Made by a program: the position numbers and the translations under genes. A stretch of 64,000 nucleotides of DNA from Coleophoma eucalyptorum. Taxonomy: Eukaryota > Ascomycota > Leotiomycetes > Helotiales > Dermateaceae. The notes under the pieces were generated by a model. The model did not search any database. It saw nothing but the letters and a program-made list of their open reading frames with translations, and was not told where the DNA came from. Location of the stretch: positions 62,001 to 126,000 of the forward strand of contig JALRME010000054.1 of assembly GCA_026120035.1 (NCBI GenBank), read 5' to 3'. Below, piece after piece: positions 35,563 through 45,801 of this stretch (positions are counted from its first letter, which is position 1; each line of letters opens with the position of its first letter).

Positions 35563-36167
35563 TTAATCGGAATCATCCTCTCCATCGGCTTGATCCTCGC
35601 CACCGGTCAAGCCCTCGAAGGCAGCAGTCGCCTTGGCAAATGCCACCTCTCTTCTCTTCTCTAGGGCCTCTGCATCCTCCTTCAAGCTCGCTGGGGCTTT
35701 CTCAAGCATGACTTTGGACAAGTCCAAGGAAGCAGCCTGAGTCTTTCCCATGTTCTTCTTAACCAAACCTGTTCGAAATGTTACTATATAAATTTCAAAA
35801 GAGTTAGACCGGATAAATACCTCCAACATGAAGCTTCTCAAAATGAGGCTTGGTCTTCACCAATAAATCAAGCTGGATTTCGGTCTCATCGACAATCTTC
35901 TGCATGATGACCAAGACTTTCTGGCTTTCCTCGTCGGTTGGGTTTGTACCCTATCTTTCTATTAGAAGCTATATCATATCATCAGAGATGTGGGAAGCGC
36001 ACGTCGTATTCCTTGATACCCTTTCGGATTGTTGATGTAATGGAGTTGCTCTTACGGCCGAGCTTGATGGCATCACCTAGAGACATTGATGCTCCTTTGG
36101 CAACGATTTTGTTGGCCTTTCCAAGCTTGCGCTCGACATCCTGGAGGTTTTTCTGTACTTTGTCCAT
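35563..36167 (-). CDS. HsbA-like protein lacking a signal peptide
   Basis: Three exons (36167-36003, 35950-35821, 35768-35563) give 166 aa. The helical pattern matches the hydrophobic surface-binding protein A family (HsbA, galactomannoprotein-like): LLVKTKPHFEKLHVGGLVKK, then LEKAPASLKEDAEAL and AFAKATAAFEG, where classical members have LV.KKP.F..L..GGLV and KAPA.L. Classical HsbA is secreted and recruits cutinase-like enzymes to hydrophobic surfaces; this one begins MDKVQKNLQDVERKLGKANK, polar and without a signal peptide, and ends in an acidic tail. So it probably stays in the cytosol. An upstream in-frame ATG (36248) lies too close to the TATA element and does not add a good signal peptide either. 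Confidence 0.72.
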
Positions 36168-36257
36168 TGTGAATATTGTGAGTTTCCAATTGTAAGATTG
36201 AGTTGAAGAAGATAGTAAAGTGTGGTTGATGGTTGAAGAATTGTCCACAATCTATGG

Positions 36258-36265
36258 TTTATATA
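36258..36265 (-). promoter_or_regulatory. TATA box of the HsbA-like gene
   Basis: TATATAAA on the minus strand, about 90 nt before the chosen ATG at 36167. Its position argues for that start over the upstream ATG at 36248, which would fall at or before transcription start. Confidence 0.5.
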
Positions 36266-37035
36266 CCCTCGAGCAGCCTCTGGGCGCTCCACAGGCCTTT
36301 CATCATGCACATCACTACTGTTTCAATTCAATGCTAGCAAAGGCCTGTGTTCACATTTTTCGCCTCTACTGAAGATGATGAAGTGTCCGCGTTCTGGTGA
36401 ACCTGCGTGCAGTAGTCGATGCGAGTTGATCTGAGGGCTGTACTTCACGTGCTCGTCCAATATCGTGGCATCTGTCACTTCATGCAAGCGACCAGTAGAT
36501 GCCATGCGATTGGATGTTACCCAGCATTGTTGCTTTTGGGGGCGGCTGTGGGGTTGGCAATGGTTGAAACGACGGTCACTGAAACGGAGTTGCCGAGGCT
36601 CTACGGGTTAATCACAGGCCTCGGACTGATTTGGAACAGAGTACTTGGACTTGAGAGTCCTTCCGCTTGGTTTTTTATGACAGCCACTTATACTACGTTT
36701 CAGGCACGCCATCTCAATTCTATGCGCACTTAATATTAGAAAGTGCCTTCAACCTTAAGTAGTTGGCATATGCAAAGTCACCTGATTAACTTCCATGCGA
36801 GCGGCCACCTCCCCTCCTCTCCAGATGCCGAGGTGACTTATTACCCCAATTTTATCTCACATAATGAACACTTGAAGTTTCAATTCCCTGTTGTGTAGAT
36901 CCTAAACAAATTATGGCATATATTCATGGCTAGTAGGGTACTTAGGCATATGGATTTTCCAACTTATCCCGAGAATAAACTCGGATTTGCCCTTATATTT
37001 AATAGCCACTAGTCTTTTGTCGGGCCTTCGGCCCG
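36266..37035. other. Left part of the 36.2-43.8 kb gene desert
   Basis: A 104-codon plus-strand frame at 36419-36733 encodes a hydrophobic, Leu/Gly-rich peptide without family resemblance and is not annotated as a gene. GGGCCTTCGGCCC at 37022-37034 is a short palindrome just before the broken frame described next. Confidence 0.45.
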
Positions 37036-37413
37036 ATGGTGAAGGGGAAGGGGAAGTCACGGGGTCCGCCCTGGGGACAGCGCCAGCCAATGAGCAAGCT
37101 TCGAGGACGAAACTTGGCAGAACATCCTATTATATATCTCTACTATATGTTGTGCAAAACTCAAGACTACTTAGTAGACGAGAATTTGTATAAAAGTCAA
37201 ATAGACCAAGTAGAAAGAGTCTTTGATAATAAACTAATGCGAATCAATGCTACCGAAGAAGATTTCCAATAGAATCTATCTTATGTCGAAGAAGCCAATT
37301 TTTTGATCAATTATGGCTCCCCAATCACCATATTTCCTGATGGCAAACGGGTTCTGCCGCGGAAACATTGCTTGGTGAAGGAGTACAGCAAATTACCATA
37401 CTTGCTGTTGTAA
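37036..37413 (+). pseudogene. Broken coding-like frame with an internal TAG
   Basis: The frame reads from ATG 37036 through LVDENLYKSQIDQVERVFDN to a TAG at 37270-37272, then stays open in the same frame for 45 more codons with protein-like sequence (SYVEEANFLINYGSPITIFP, then GKRVLPRKHCLVKEYSKLPY) to a TAA near 37411. This looks like one gene or transposon reading frame interrupted by a nonsense change. I do not recognise the protein. It could also be chance in an AT-rich region. Confidence 0.4.
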
Positions 37414-37869
37414 GTTTATCCTCATCCTTGCGAAAATTTCACTCACAAGGTTACGTCAGGAGCAATCTCTCGTTTTCGCTTCGAATGTTAGAAAGACTTG
37501 TATGTTTCGCTGTTTGTCCAATGGCTGGTTTAATAAAGCGGAGAATCCCTCTGGATATATATCGGGCTCTAAATCAACTACTATAAGGGTATTATGGAAT
37601 CCAGTTATAGTGTCAATATTAAACGTAGCGCCAAGCGAAACTTCGAGGATGCGGAGTCTGAGAAGGCTGGTGAGGTCTAGGTCCCATAGAATTTGTAGCA
37701 TGAGATACACAAAGAATTATAACATCTCTGGGGTTAGAGTTGCTACCAGTTGACTAGTATAAGTAACAAAGTGCAACTATACACTAAGCCATCGGCTGAC
37801 TCTTCCCCAGTTCCTCTGGAACAGACTCAGATTCAGACAACGCTCTGCTGCAAGCAACAATGTGGGTAG

Positions 37870-38049
37870 GGGGATGTCTTATCGAGATTCTTACATGAGG
37901 GTGAGACTTTACTGGGTCTCAAGTTCCTTATACCTGACAGAGGTTACCGTGCTGCAGCGTTGGGTGGTACGCCAGCCTACGCGAGTGTTGCTTTTGCACT
38001 AGAGACATGGGCGTGGCATCTTACTCACCGCGCTTCAGAGCCAATTTAA
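37870..38049 (+). pseudogene. Coding-like remnant, 59 codons
   Basis: An open frame without a start, preceded by TAG (37867-37869) and ending in TAA (38047-38049). It reads GLKFLIPDRGYRAAALGGTP, then AYASVAFALETWAWHLTHRA, with the composition of a folded protein. Not recognised. It may be a relic of the same element as the frame at 37036. Confidence 0.3.
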
Positions 38050-39552
38050 ACGGCTGAGAGTTGTCTTAATGATGATGCTTTGATTGTGAGGGTAACCCAT
38101 GTGATTAAAGTTAGAATCAAAGCAACTGGAAAGGAACCCCGTGTGATGATAATTGCTGGATTCAAACTAAAACGGGTGTACTTTTCTCCATTGTTGCGGT
38201 TGAAACTAGGCAGTACTGTTTGTGGTGAAAAAAGCAAACCCAAAAAAAGACGTTATAAGCGTTTACAAGTCCCTAAATCATAGACCAGTGAGTATCACCT
38301 CATCCAAGTCAGCAGAATGAGATGGTCTGAGACATACCCCTTTTTTCAGCTCTCTTGGGAACTTGGCGCATTTTATGAATGCACCTTTGTATAACTTGCT
38401 TTTCATAAGTCTAATGAATATAATATAAAATAGAACCGACTCATGAAGCTTTAGTTGAAGTTGTCGGGGTAAGTCAAGAAAGCCAAATTATCGACATACT
38501 GCGTTGACCATGTCCTAATAGGACACGCAGTTACCGGAATGCAAAGAATATCGAAGGCACCAGAACATCCAGTTTTAATACCTTAAGAGTTTAAAGCCAG
38601 TTGTTAGTTGTCTCTAAATTGAGAGCCAGGATTAAACCTCCCAACATCAGAAGCATTGAATATAAGCCTCTGAAATAGCCTCCACACCCGCATGCGGCAC
38701 TGGTTACTGATAAAGTGGCAACAATCACAGATCTGGGACTCGCGTGTTCTCCATGCTCCTCTTCATACGCAAAACCCTCATTTTGCTGAATGGAGTTTGT
38801 CGTGGCTAGCCCAATATACGCAAGTTTCTCGAGGCCTTATCTTGTAAGGAAATGCTTGGACCATTTTCGAGAAGAAATTGTGCAGAACTTATTGGATTTC
38901 AACCTCCTGGCATCTATAAAATAATGATCGCTGCAAACTTCAAGTCCTCGAGAGCAGTTCGTGACTCGACTTGTGCTAAGAGACACCGCTTTTAGTCCTG
39001 AGCTCAAGGAACCCCACCCCCCCCCTGATATCTCCATGAGCAAAGGCTGTGTATGCAGGCCAATCCTTTTGCACCCTCTGAAACCCGTTTGATAGACAAC
39101 TTCGAGGAGCTTCTTACGAGACGGGTATCGCAGCGGGGTTCTATCGCAGGCTTTGAGCAAAATCCATGTCATAGAGTAGGTTAACGAAAATACTATCGGG
39201 GTACGGACTGTGACTAAATGATTGTCTGATACGCGCCCAGATGATTTCAAATTTTCATAGTATTGTGTCTACTTTTACTACCTGGCCTGGCTGAAATATA
39301 CAAGCATGTACGATCATAAAAAGCCACCTGGGCGTATACATAAGGTAAACTTTAAATCGGGCGATGAGTAAGTAGTTGAGGTACGTGATCATCAGAAGGT
39401 ACCTGCTTTTATGTGAAGTGCCACTGTGATCTGTAAATTGAATTAGGAACTCACAGGGATGAGGAGCTTACTGAGTTGAAAATTTATTAATTGATGTTGT
39501 CGCTGTACCAGATTGTTCTCTTGTTGTCTACATCGCAGCGCTCTCTATATAG

Positions 39553-39565
39553 CCCCCCCCCCCCC
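39553..39565 (+). repeat. Run of 13 cytosines
   Basis: Homopolymer of C followed by AGGGG. No gene nearby; likely a slippage-prone site. Confidence 0.8.
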
Positions 39566-40720
39566 AGGGGAAATGGGTATTAGAGTCAAGAATGTGGTAA
39601 GTGCGGGCACTGGGTGTGAAAAGTCCACTTGTCTGCAAAGTAGATAAAGTACATGGAAATAAAGAGTGAGGATAGTCTTCAAGCAAGTCCCTGGTTTGGA
39701 TAGTACCAAGCAGAGTCTGACCCCAGAGTAGTTGAGTAAAGATCGCGCTATATTACGCAACAGGTAGTATCAAATGGACAGGAATCTAAGCGAGCTCGAG
39801 GTAGTTGACTTCGCGCTGCACAAATCCCTTCGAGTCGTGCTTAGCCGCAATACTGGGTGTTGCCTACCTATTCCTCTGCACTGCTCTACGATAGAAATAT
39901 GGCCAAGGCCATGTATCCGCGACACTCCTGAGCTCACAGATTCCAAGATACGGAACAGATTGATGCTGGATAATGTGTCCCTCTCACATCATACCCCCCC
40001 TGCAGCTATCTATCTCCAACCGAAGGCCAGATCCTGCAGTGCCAACACGTGTGGACTCTGTGATAGCTGCCGACCAACGACATAACAACGCTCGCTATCA
40101 TTCGATCGATGGTCCTAGCAAGTGAAGTAAGCGCTGTAAGCCAAGGAGGTTTTTACTCTGCCTCAAAAGCTCAGGACCTGACTCGAAGCGACCGCATAGC
40201 GAGTAGACGAAACTGCCGATTAGAACAGGACACAACGGCGAGAATGAAGTGCCGCGGTCTCTTTGAGCAGTTTGGCAAATTTCCAAGAAGTGTGGCCTTG
40301 CCCTGGCTGCACTCGGTGAACATCATCTGATGGCAGATCTCCAATGAAGATTTGATGCCTTATCGGCGGCGGTGAATGGCCTGACGATCATACTGTACGG
40401 TGGTTCCCCGAAGGCTCGCTCGTGATGCCCTGCGACAGCGACTACTGCTGCACGGCGAAGCCCACACACCGTCATGGAAGGGTGCTAGGCGTGCCAGGTC
40501 GTGTCGGTAGTCGATAGTGAAGAAGAGAGGGATGCACTGGCTGGCCTAGTGCTGCAGAGATTTCTGACAGAGGACCAGTTGTTCTTTTGTAGTTAGTCGG
40601 GGCATTATTACTGGCGATAGTCAAATGCAAGGGCAGAGAATTGGGTAAGTTGGCCAGCCACAGAGGTCCACTGTCAATCAAACAACATCACACGGACCGC
40701 CTCTGCCTCTCTTACCTTCA

Positions 40721-40790
40721 ATACCTCTCAACGCCCCTCAACGCCTTTCAACGCCTCTCCTCGCCTCTCACGCCCCTCCTTCTCCTCCTC
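40721..40790 (+). repeat. CTCAACGCC-type tandem repeat
   Basis: Imperfect copies of ACGCCTCTCA / ACGCCCCTCA. Pyrimidine-rich on the plus strand, with no open frame of interest. Confidence 0.6.
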
Positions 40791-42131
40791 TCCTGCTCTC
40801 GTCGCTCGTCTCATGCCTCTCGTCCGATCCGCGCTTAACCTATGGCGCCCCATGTGATGACGAGAGGCGCGTAGATTTGGTGCGAAAAAAAGACGAGATT
40901 TTTGTATCGTATCACATCTCAGCAGAGGAACAATTGTGGATCATTGAGACAACTCAGACAAGGGAGTTTTGGTCCTCGGTCTAATAATCTATTTTCCTGA
41001 ACGTAAAGTAAAAGCAATGTACCCTATCTCGCCCATTCGCTGGCGGTCCGAGTCAGACCGGCATGGGGATTTTGTGAATTCTTACACACTCGCAAGTTCA
41101 AGCGACATCCAGTCGCCCTGGGTAAAACGAAGGATCTCTTGCGTGTTGCCGTTGTTGTCGTCGTCGTCGCTGCTCGTTGCGGCGGCACGGGATACGATGG
41201 GCGGGATAATGAAGTGCAGCCCGCAAGCGCTTGAAAAATCCATCACAATAATGTCAAATCATGCCATGCTATGCCGAGCCCCAGGAAGGATGACTGAACG
41301 TTGATTCAGGGTTGTACAAGGCCGAGTACTGGTGTCTTTTTTAGTGCTTGCGATGCAGTAGTCCAGGCGAACTCCAGGATCAAACACTCTTTGCCGGGAC
41401 TTGAAGAAACTTGTAGGGATCTCGTCGCTGCAGCTCATTTAGGGGAGCCCATTTGTGGAACCCAGGAGATCAACTAGCAGAAACCCACTATGAAATTGCA
41501 TTTTGATTGTCAACCTCAGGAATCCAAAGACCCTCGATGGTGGTTTCTTGGGTTGAGGATGATTTCTCATCGACACCGCCGCCACTCTGAAACAAGAGCC
41601 GGTAGAGATCCCCCCAAGAACTGACACAACCAATCACGGGAGAAGAAGGTGAAAACAGATATGGCGCGATGCTAGCAGGAACATGGGAGAAACAACGTCC
41701 AAGAGAAGACGGATCATAAGACTGTCCTGGGGGGAGTCTATGGGAGAGAGCTACAGAAGTGCATATCCGATCGCGAAGATGGTGATAGACATGTCCATCT
41801 CCATACAATAGTTATCGTAGCCTTTGCGCCACCTCAAACTTGCCTGAAAGTGCCCTGACTCCTGTCCAGCACATTTGGATCTGCCAAGAAGTAAATTATA
41901 GGATTTATCTGGCGCTAATATTACGAATATATGCTACTTCGTATTATTGTACTAGATCTGCTCGAATCTTTGACCCTCTCAGTTCGAGTTTGGTATGGCT
42001 GATTTGGTGCTCTCGGTACCCCTGACGGCTATCGTCCACTCTGTCTGAGTAGGACGGCCGTCAGTCGAGCTCGGATTCGCAGCGTGCTTTATTCAACCGC
42101 CTGCAGGTACCATGGCGGAAACTCTAGATGA

Positions 42132-42329
42132 GGGAAATACATTCTGGACTTCTTCCATAAACATCGTCATCGCTATGCTGAAGCTGAAGCTGATGCACTG
42201 CTTGACGAGGGAAACCTGTCCAGGCAAGCAAACGATGATGACATCCAAGGAGCAAGAAGGTGGCAGACGCCGCCTCCAGAAAGTTAGCCGGCTCTCGCGG
42301 ATCTTATGGCTTGCGTCGTTATGCTGTGA
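42132..42329 (+). pseudogene. Coding-like remnant with two internal stops
   Basis: After a TGA at 42129-42131 the frame reads 51 sense codons (KYILDFFHKHRHRYAEAEAD, then NDDDIQGARRWQTPPPES), a TAG at 42285-42287, then PALADLMACVVML and TGA. The composition is that of a soluble protein. A different overlapping frame has an ATG at 42112 but encodes an unconvincing peptide. Possibly a decayed gene; not recognised. Confidence 0.3.
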
Positions 42330-43593
42330 GCATATGAGCACTGGGCGTATCAGGTCATGGCATCAAGGGCAGTGCTGGGAGACATCCAATAGAGCATTGC
42401 GAGGGCGACGACGAGGTGCATAGAAAACAAGGTGCTCGCATGACCGCTATTCGTGTCGATCGTGCAACTCAGATGGGCTGGTCGAATCAAGGTTTTGTGT
42501 TGAGTGAGCAGAGAGCGAAAGGGTGGGTGGACGAAGACTAATTCGCAGGGCATCGCGGATCTCATGCAACAGTGAAGAATCTCTACCGGCTGCGCAAAGT
42601 TCTTGGGGGTACCGCTGTCATGCCTCCGAGTACGGGCTTTCGAGATTGTAAGTGCAAGCCCAGCGGGCCATTAACATGTTATTTTGGTTGTCGGAAATTC
42701 AGACAACTGAGGTCGACTTGGACGGTAATCTAGGCTTAGGCTTCACGATCCAGGCTTGGGTTTGGGTTGGGTTGAGGGGGAGGGGAGCATAGAAACAAAC
42801 ATCGATGATCCCAGGCGCAACGCATTTACCTGCTCGTCTGTTCTTCTTCTCACGTCACCGAGAAGCGTAAGGTGAGTACGATATACCGGGAGTCTTGGAG
42901 TAAGCCTCGTTGCAGCCGTCTGATTCGCGCACGCCTCCAGCTCCTGCTCCTGCTCCGGCTCCTACTCCTCGTCGTCGTCCTCCTCCTATTCCCCCAACAC
43001 GGCGCAAACATCGGAAGCAGATCAGACCAGACCAGACAAAACAACCGCCTGCAAGTTGACCACGGTGCATTGCCTTATGCAAGAATAGAATAGATGCTAT
43101 GCAATCGCCATTGAGTCCACCACCAGGCGGCCCAATGAAGGTGTCGGATGGCATGCTGCTTTACTTGCAGTCATCCAATCTCTCGCATCTCTGTCACACT
43201 CAACATGCCGTGCGGTTCCCAAGCCAAGCAATGCAAACCAGGCCCGTTGGCTCTGTGCCTCTTTTACCCTCGGTCTTTACAGTGCTTCAGGCAGTCCAGT
43301 CATCGTCCAGTCCGTCCGTTAGGCCAGCAGTCTCCTCAACGCCTGGTGCGGTGTAGTGCGGTGCAGCGTTGCAGCGTTGTCCTGACCTGTGGATTGATTA
43401 TCTTACCACCGTAAACCCAGTTAAATATCCCGAATCCAGATGCATCGCCTAATAACCTGATAATGCTGATCCACGGTTGAGCCTTCCCTTCCAATTTCGC
43501 CTAAGCCAGCCTCAGGCTAGTGCCACCGACCCACTTCCCATCCCCTTGCATTTCTGTGCACGCGCGCAACCAAGTAAATAAAGTCGACTCCCT

Positions 43594-43690
43594 AACACCT
43601 TTGCCAATTTTCTTTCTCCTCCCCTTATCATCTCTGTCTTACCTCTCTCCCAGTCTGCCCTTTCTCTGCATATCTCTTCTACGTTACCTT
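43594..43690 (+). promoter_or_regulatory. Pyrimidine-rich tract of the PH-domain gene promoter
   Basis: A long CT-rich stretch lies 130-230 nt before the ATG at 43825. Such tracts typically precede the transcription start of strongly expressed filamentous-fungal genes; the strongly biased codons of this gene (GCC, AAG, CCA, GAG) agree with high expression. Confidence 0.5.
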
Positions 43691-43824
43691 TGAAGACGCG
43701 CGAGACGACCAAGATCTTTATCCTCTTACCTATAGGAGCCGGTCTTTTCTTTGTCACCACAGCCTCGTGTAATTTTTAGGGACCCCTTTTTATCTTGATT
43801 CTTCACTTTTTCAACCCTTTCAAA

Positions 43825-45801
43825 ATGTCTGAGATTCAAAAGCCAGTCGAGGAGCCTGTTGCTGCTCCAGCTGCCACCGAGACTCCTGCTGTTGTCGAGG
43901 CTCCAGCAGAGACCAAAGTTGAGGCCCCAGTCGAGCCAGCCGCCGAGACTCCAGCTGCCGCCGAGACTGTTGAGGAGACTCCAGCCGCTGCCACCACCGC
44001 CGAGGAGGAGCCAAAGAAGGAGGAGGTTACTCCTGTTGAGGAGGGTGTTTTGGGTTACAAGGGACCAGGTCTTCTCAAGTATGTATCCTATCCCATACTC
44101 GTTCCACACCCGCTCGCTTGAAGCGCATTTATTGCGTGTAGCATCATTCAACGACAATGCTTTCATCACTTCATTACAACTTTGTTAGCTTTGAACATGC
44201 GCTAATGGTTCTTTTTAGGAGCTTCATTTTCCAGAAGAAATTCTTCTGGTTCGGTTCCGAGCCTGTTGAGAGCAAGAGCTTGACCAGCTACCTCCGTGGC
44301 GAGAAGCCAGAACTTGCCAACCACAATGCCGCATGGGCATCCCACACTGGAAAGGGACTCTTGTTCTTCAGCAAGAAGTCTGCTGAGAAGGCAACCCCTG
44401 CCGGCATCATCAACTTGGTATGTTGTCCCATTTCAATGCCTCTAAACATTGTGGCTGATGGTTATTGTCACATAGTCCGAGGCCAAGGATCTTACTGAGG
44501 ATGGCACTGTTGACTTCCACTTCACCATTGGTGCTCACAAGCACACTTTCCAAGCTGGTACTCTTGCCGAGCGTGATAACTGGGTCGCCGTTTTGAAGAC
44601 CAAGATCGCCGAAGCTGTACGTATATTTCCAATACAATGCCATTAGCAATAGCTGACATAATCCGCAGACTGAGCTTGCTGGCACCATCAAGGACACCGA
44701 TGCCTACAAGTCTGCCCACTCCTCATTGAGCAAGCCAGTTGCTGCTGTCGCCGCAGTTGCTGCCCCAAAGAAGAGCACTGAGGTTAAGAAGGAGGAGAAG
44801 GCTGAGGCCAAGGAGGAGAAGAAGGAAGAAAAAGCTGAGGCTAAGGAGGAGAAGAAGGAAGAAAAGAAAGAAGAGAAGAAGGAGGAGAAGAAGGACCGCA
44901 AGGACCGCAGCCAGAGCCGCAAGAGACAATCCAGTGAGTAAAACAATCCCCTTCACCGATCTCACTTACTGACGTACCAGTCTTCGGATCTATCTTCCCA
45001 AGCAAGAAGGAGGAGCCAAAGGAGGAGGTTGCCGCCACTGAAGCAACCCCAGCTGCCACCGAGGCTGCCCCAGAGGCCACCCCAGCTCCAGAGGCCACTC
45101 CAGCTGCTGAGAGCACTCCAGCTCCTGCTGCCGAGCCAGTCGCTGAGACCCCAGTTGCTGAGCCAGTCGCCGAGACTAAGCCTGAGGAGAAGCCAGTCAA
45201 GGCTAAGAGAGCCTCCAGTACGTTTTTTTTCCCCACCAAAATCGGAGAGAGAAACTGTTAACTAACCAAATCATTAGTCTTCGGTGGTCTTTCCTTCAAC
45301 AAGAAGAAGGAGGAGGCTCCAGTTGTCCCAGCCAAGGATGAGCCAGCTGCCACTGAGCCAGTTGCTGAGTCAGCACCAGTCATCCCAGCTGTTGAGTCTA
45401 CCGAGCCTCTCGCTACTAGCACCGCCACTCCAGAGGCTGCCCCAGCCACTGAGACCCCAGAGGTTGCCCCAGCTGCTGAGGCCGAGGCTCCAGTTGCACC
45501 TGTCAACAAGCGCAAGTCCAGCATGCCATTCGGCTTTGGTGCCAAGAAGGACAAGGTCGTTAGCTCTGATGACGAGGCTGAGAAGCCAAAGTCTCCATTC
45601 GCCAAGCTTCGTGCCACAGTCAAGGGCAAGAAGTCCGAGAAGTCTGAGAAGACTCAGGAAAAGACCCCTGAGGTCCCGGAGGTTCCAGAGACCAAGACTG
45701 AGCCAAAGGTTGAGACCGTTGCCCCAACTGAGGCCCCAGTCGTCTCTGAGCCTGTCCCAGCTGCCCACACCAGCACCCCACAAGTCTCCGCTACTGCTTA
45801 A
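43825..45801 (+). CDS. PH-domain protein with Lys/Glu-rich linker and repeated exon modules (Meu6-like)
   Basis: Six exons (43825-44078, 44219-44417, 44476-44616, 44669-44933, 44981-45217, 45278-45801) give 539 aa. An Ala/Glu/Pro-rich N-terminus leads into a pleckstrin-homology domain at about 75-200 (VLGYKGPGLLKSFIFQKKFF ... TFQAGTLAERDNWVAVLKTK), of the type found in fission-yeast Meu6; such domains bind phosphoinositides or proteins at membranes. A charged KKEE repeat segment follows. Exons 5 and 6 start with almost the same words, IFGSIFPSKKEE and IFGGLSFNKKKEE, each after a basic KRQSS/KRAS, and a third copy reads KRKSSMPFGFGAKKDK. The rest is Ala/Pro/Glu repeats, surely disordered. Function unknown; a cortical or eisosome-like scaffold is only a guess. 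Confidence 0.85.

Larger units (their letters stand above)
37414..43824. other. Main part of the second gene desert
   Basis: About 6.4 kb with no intact gene that I can support. It includes two further coding-like remnants (37870-38049 and 42132-42329), C runs at 39017-39025 and 39553-39565, a pyrimidine-rich repeat at 40721-40790, and at its right end the promoter of the PH-domain gene. Confidence 0.5.

Noticed and set aside
36419..36733. 104-codon hydrophobic frame
   Set aside because: No domain resemblance, no introns or conserved context, and composition consistent with chance.
43795..43824. Upstream ATG extending the PH-domain protein by ten residues
   Set aside because: The frame from 43795 opens with a non-ATG codon; the first real ATG is 43825, in good context (caaaATGtct).
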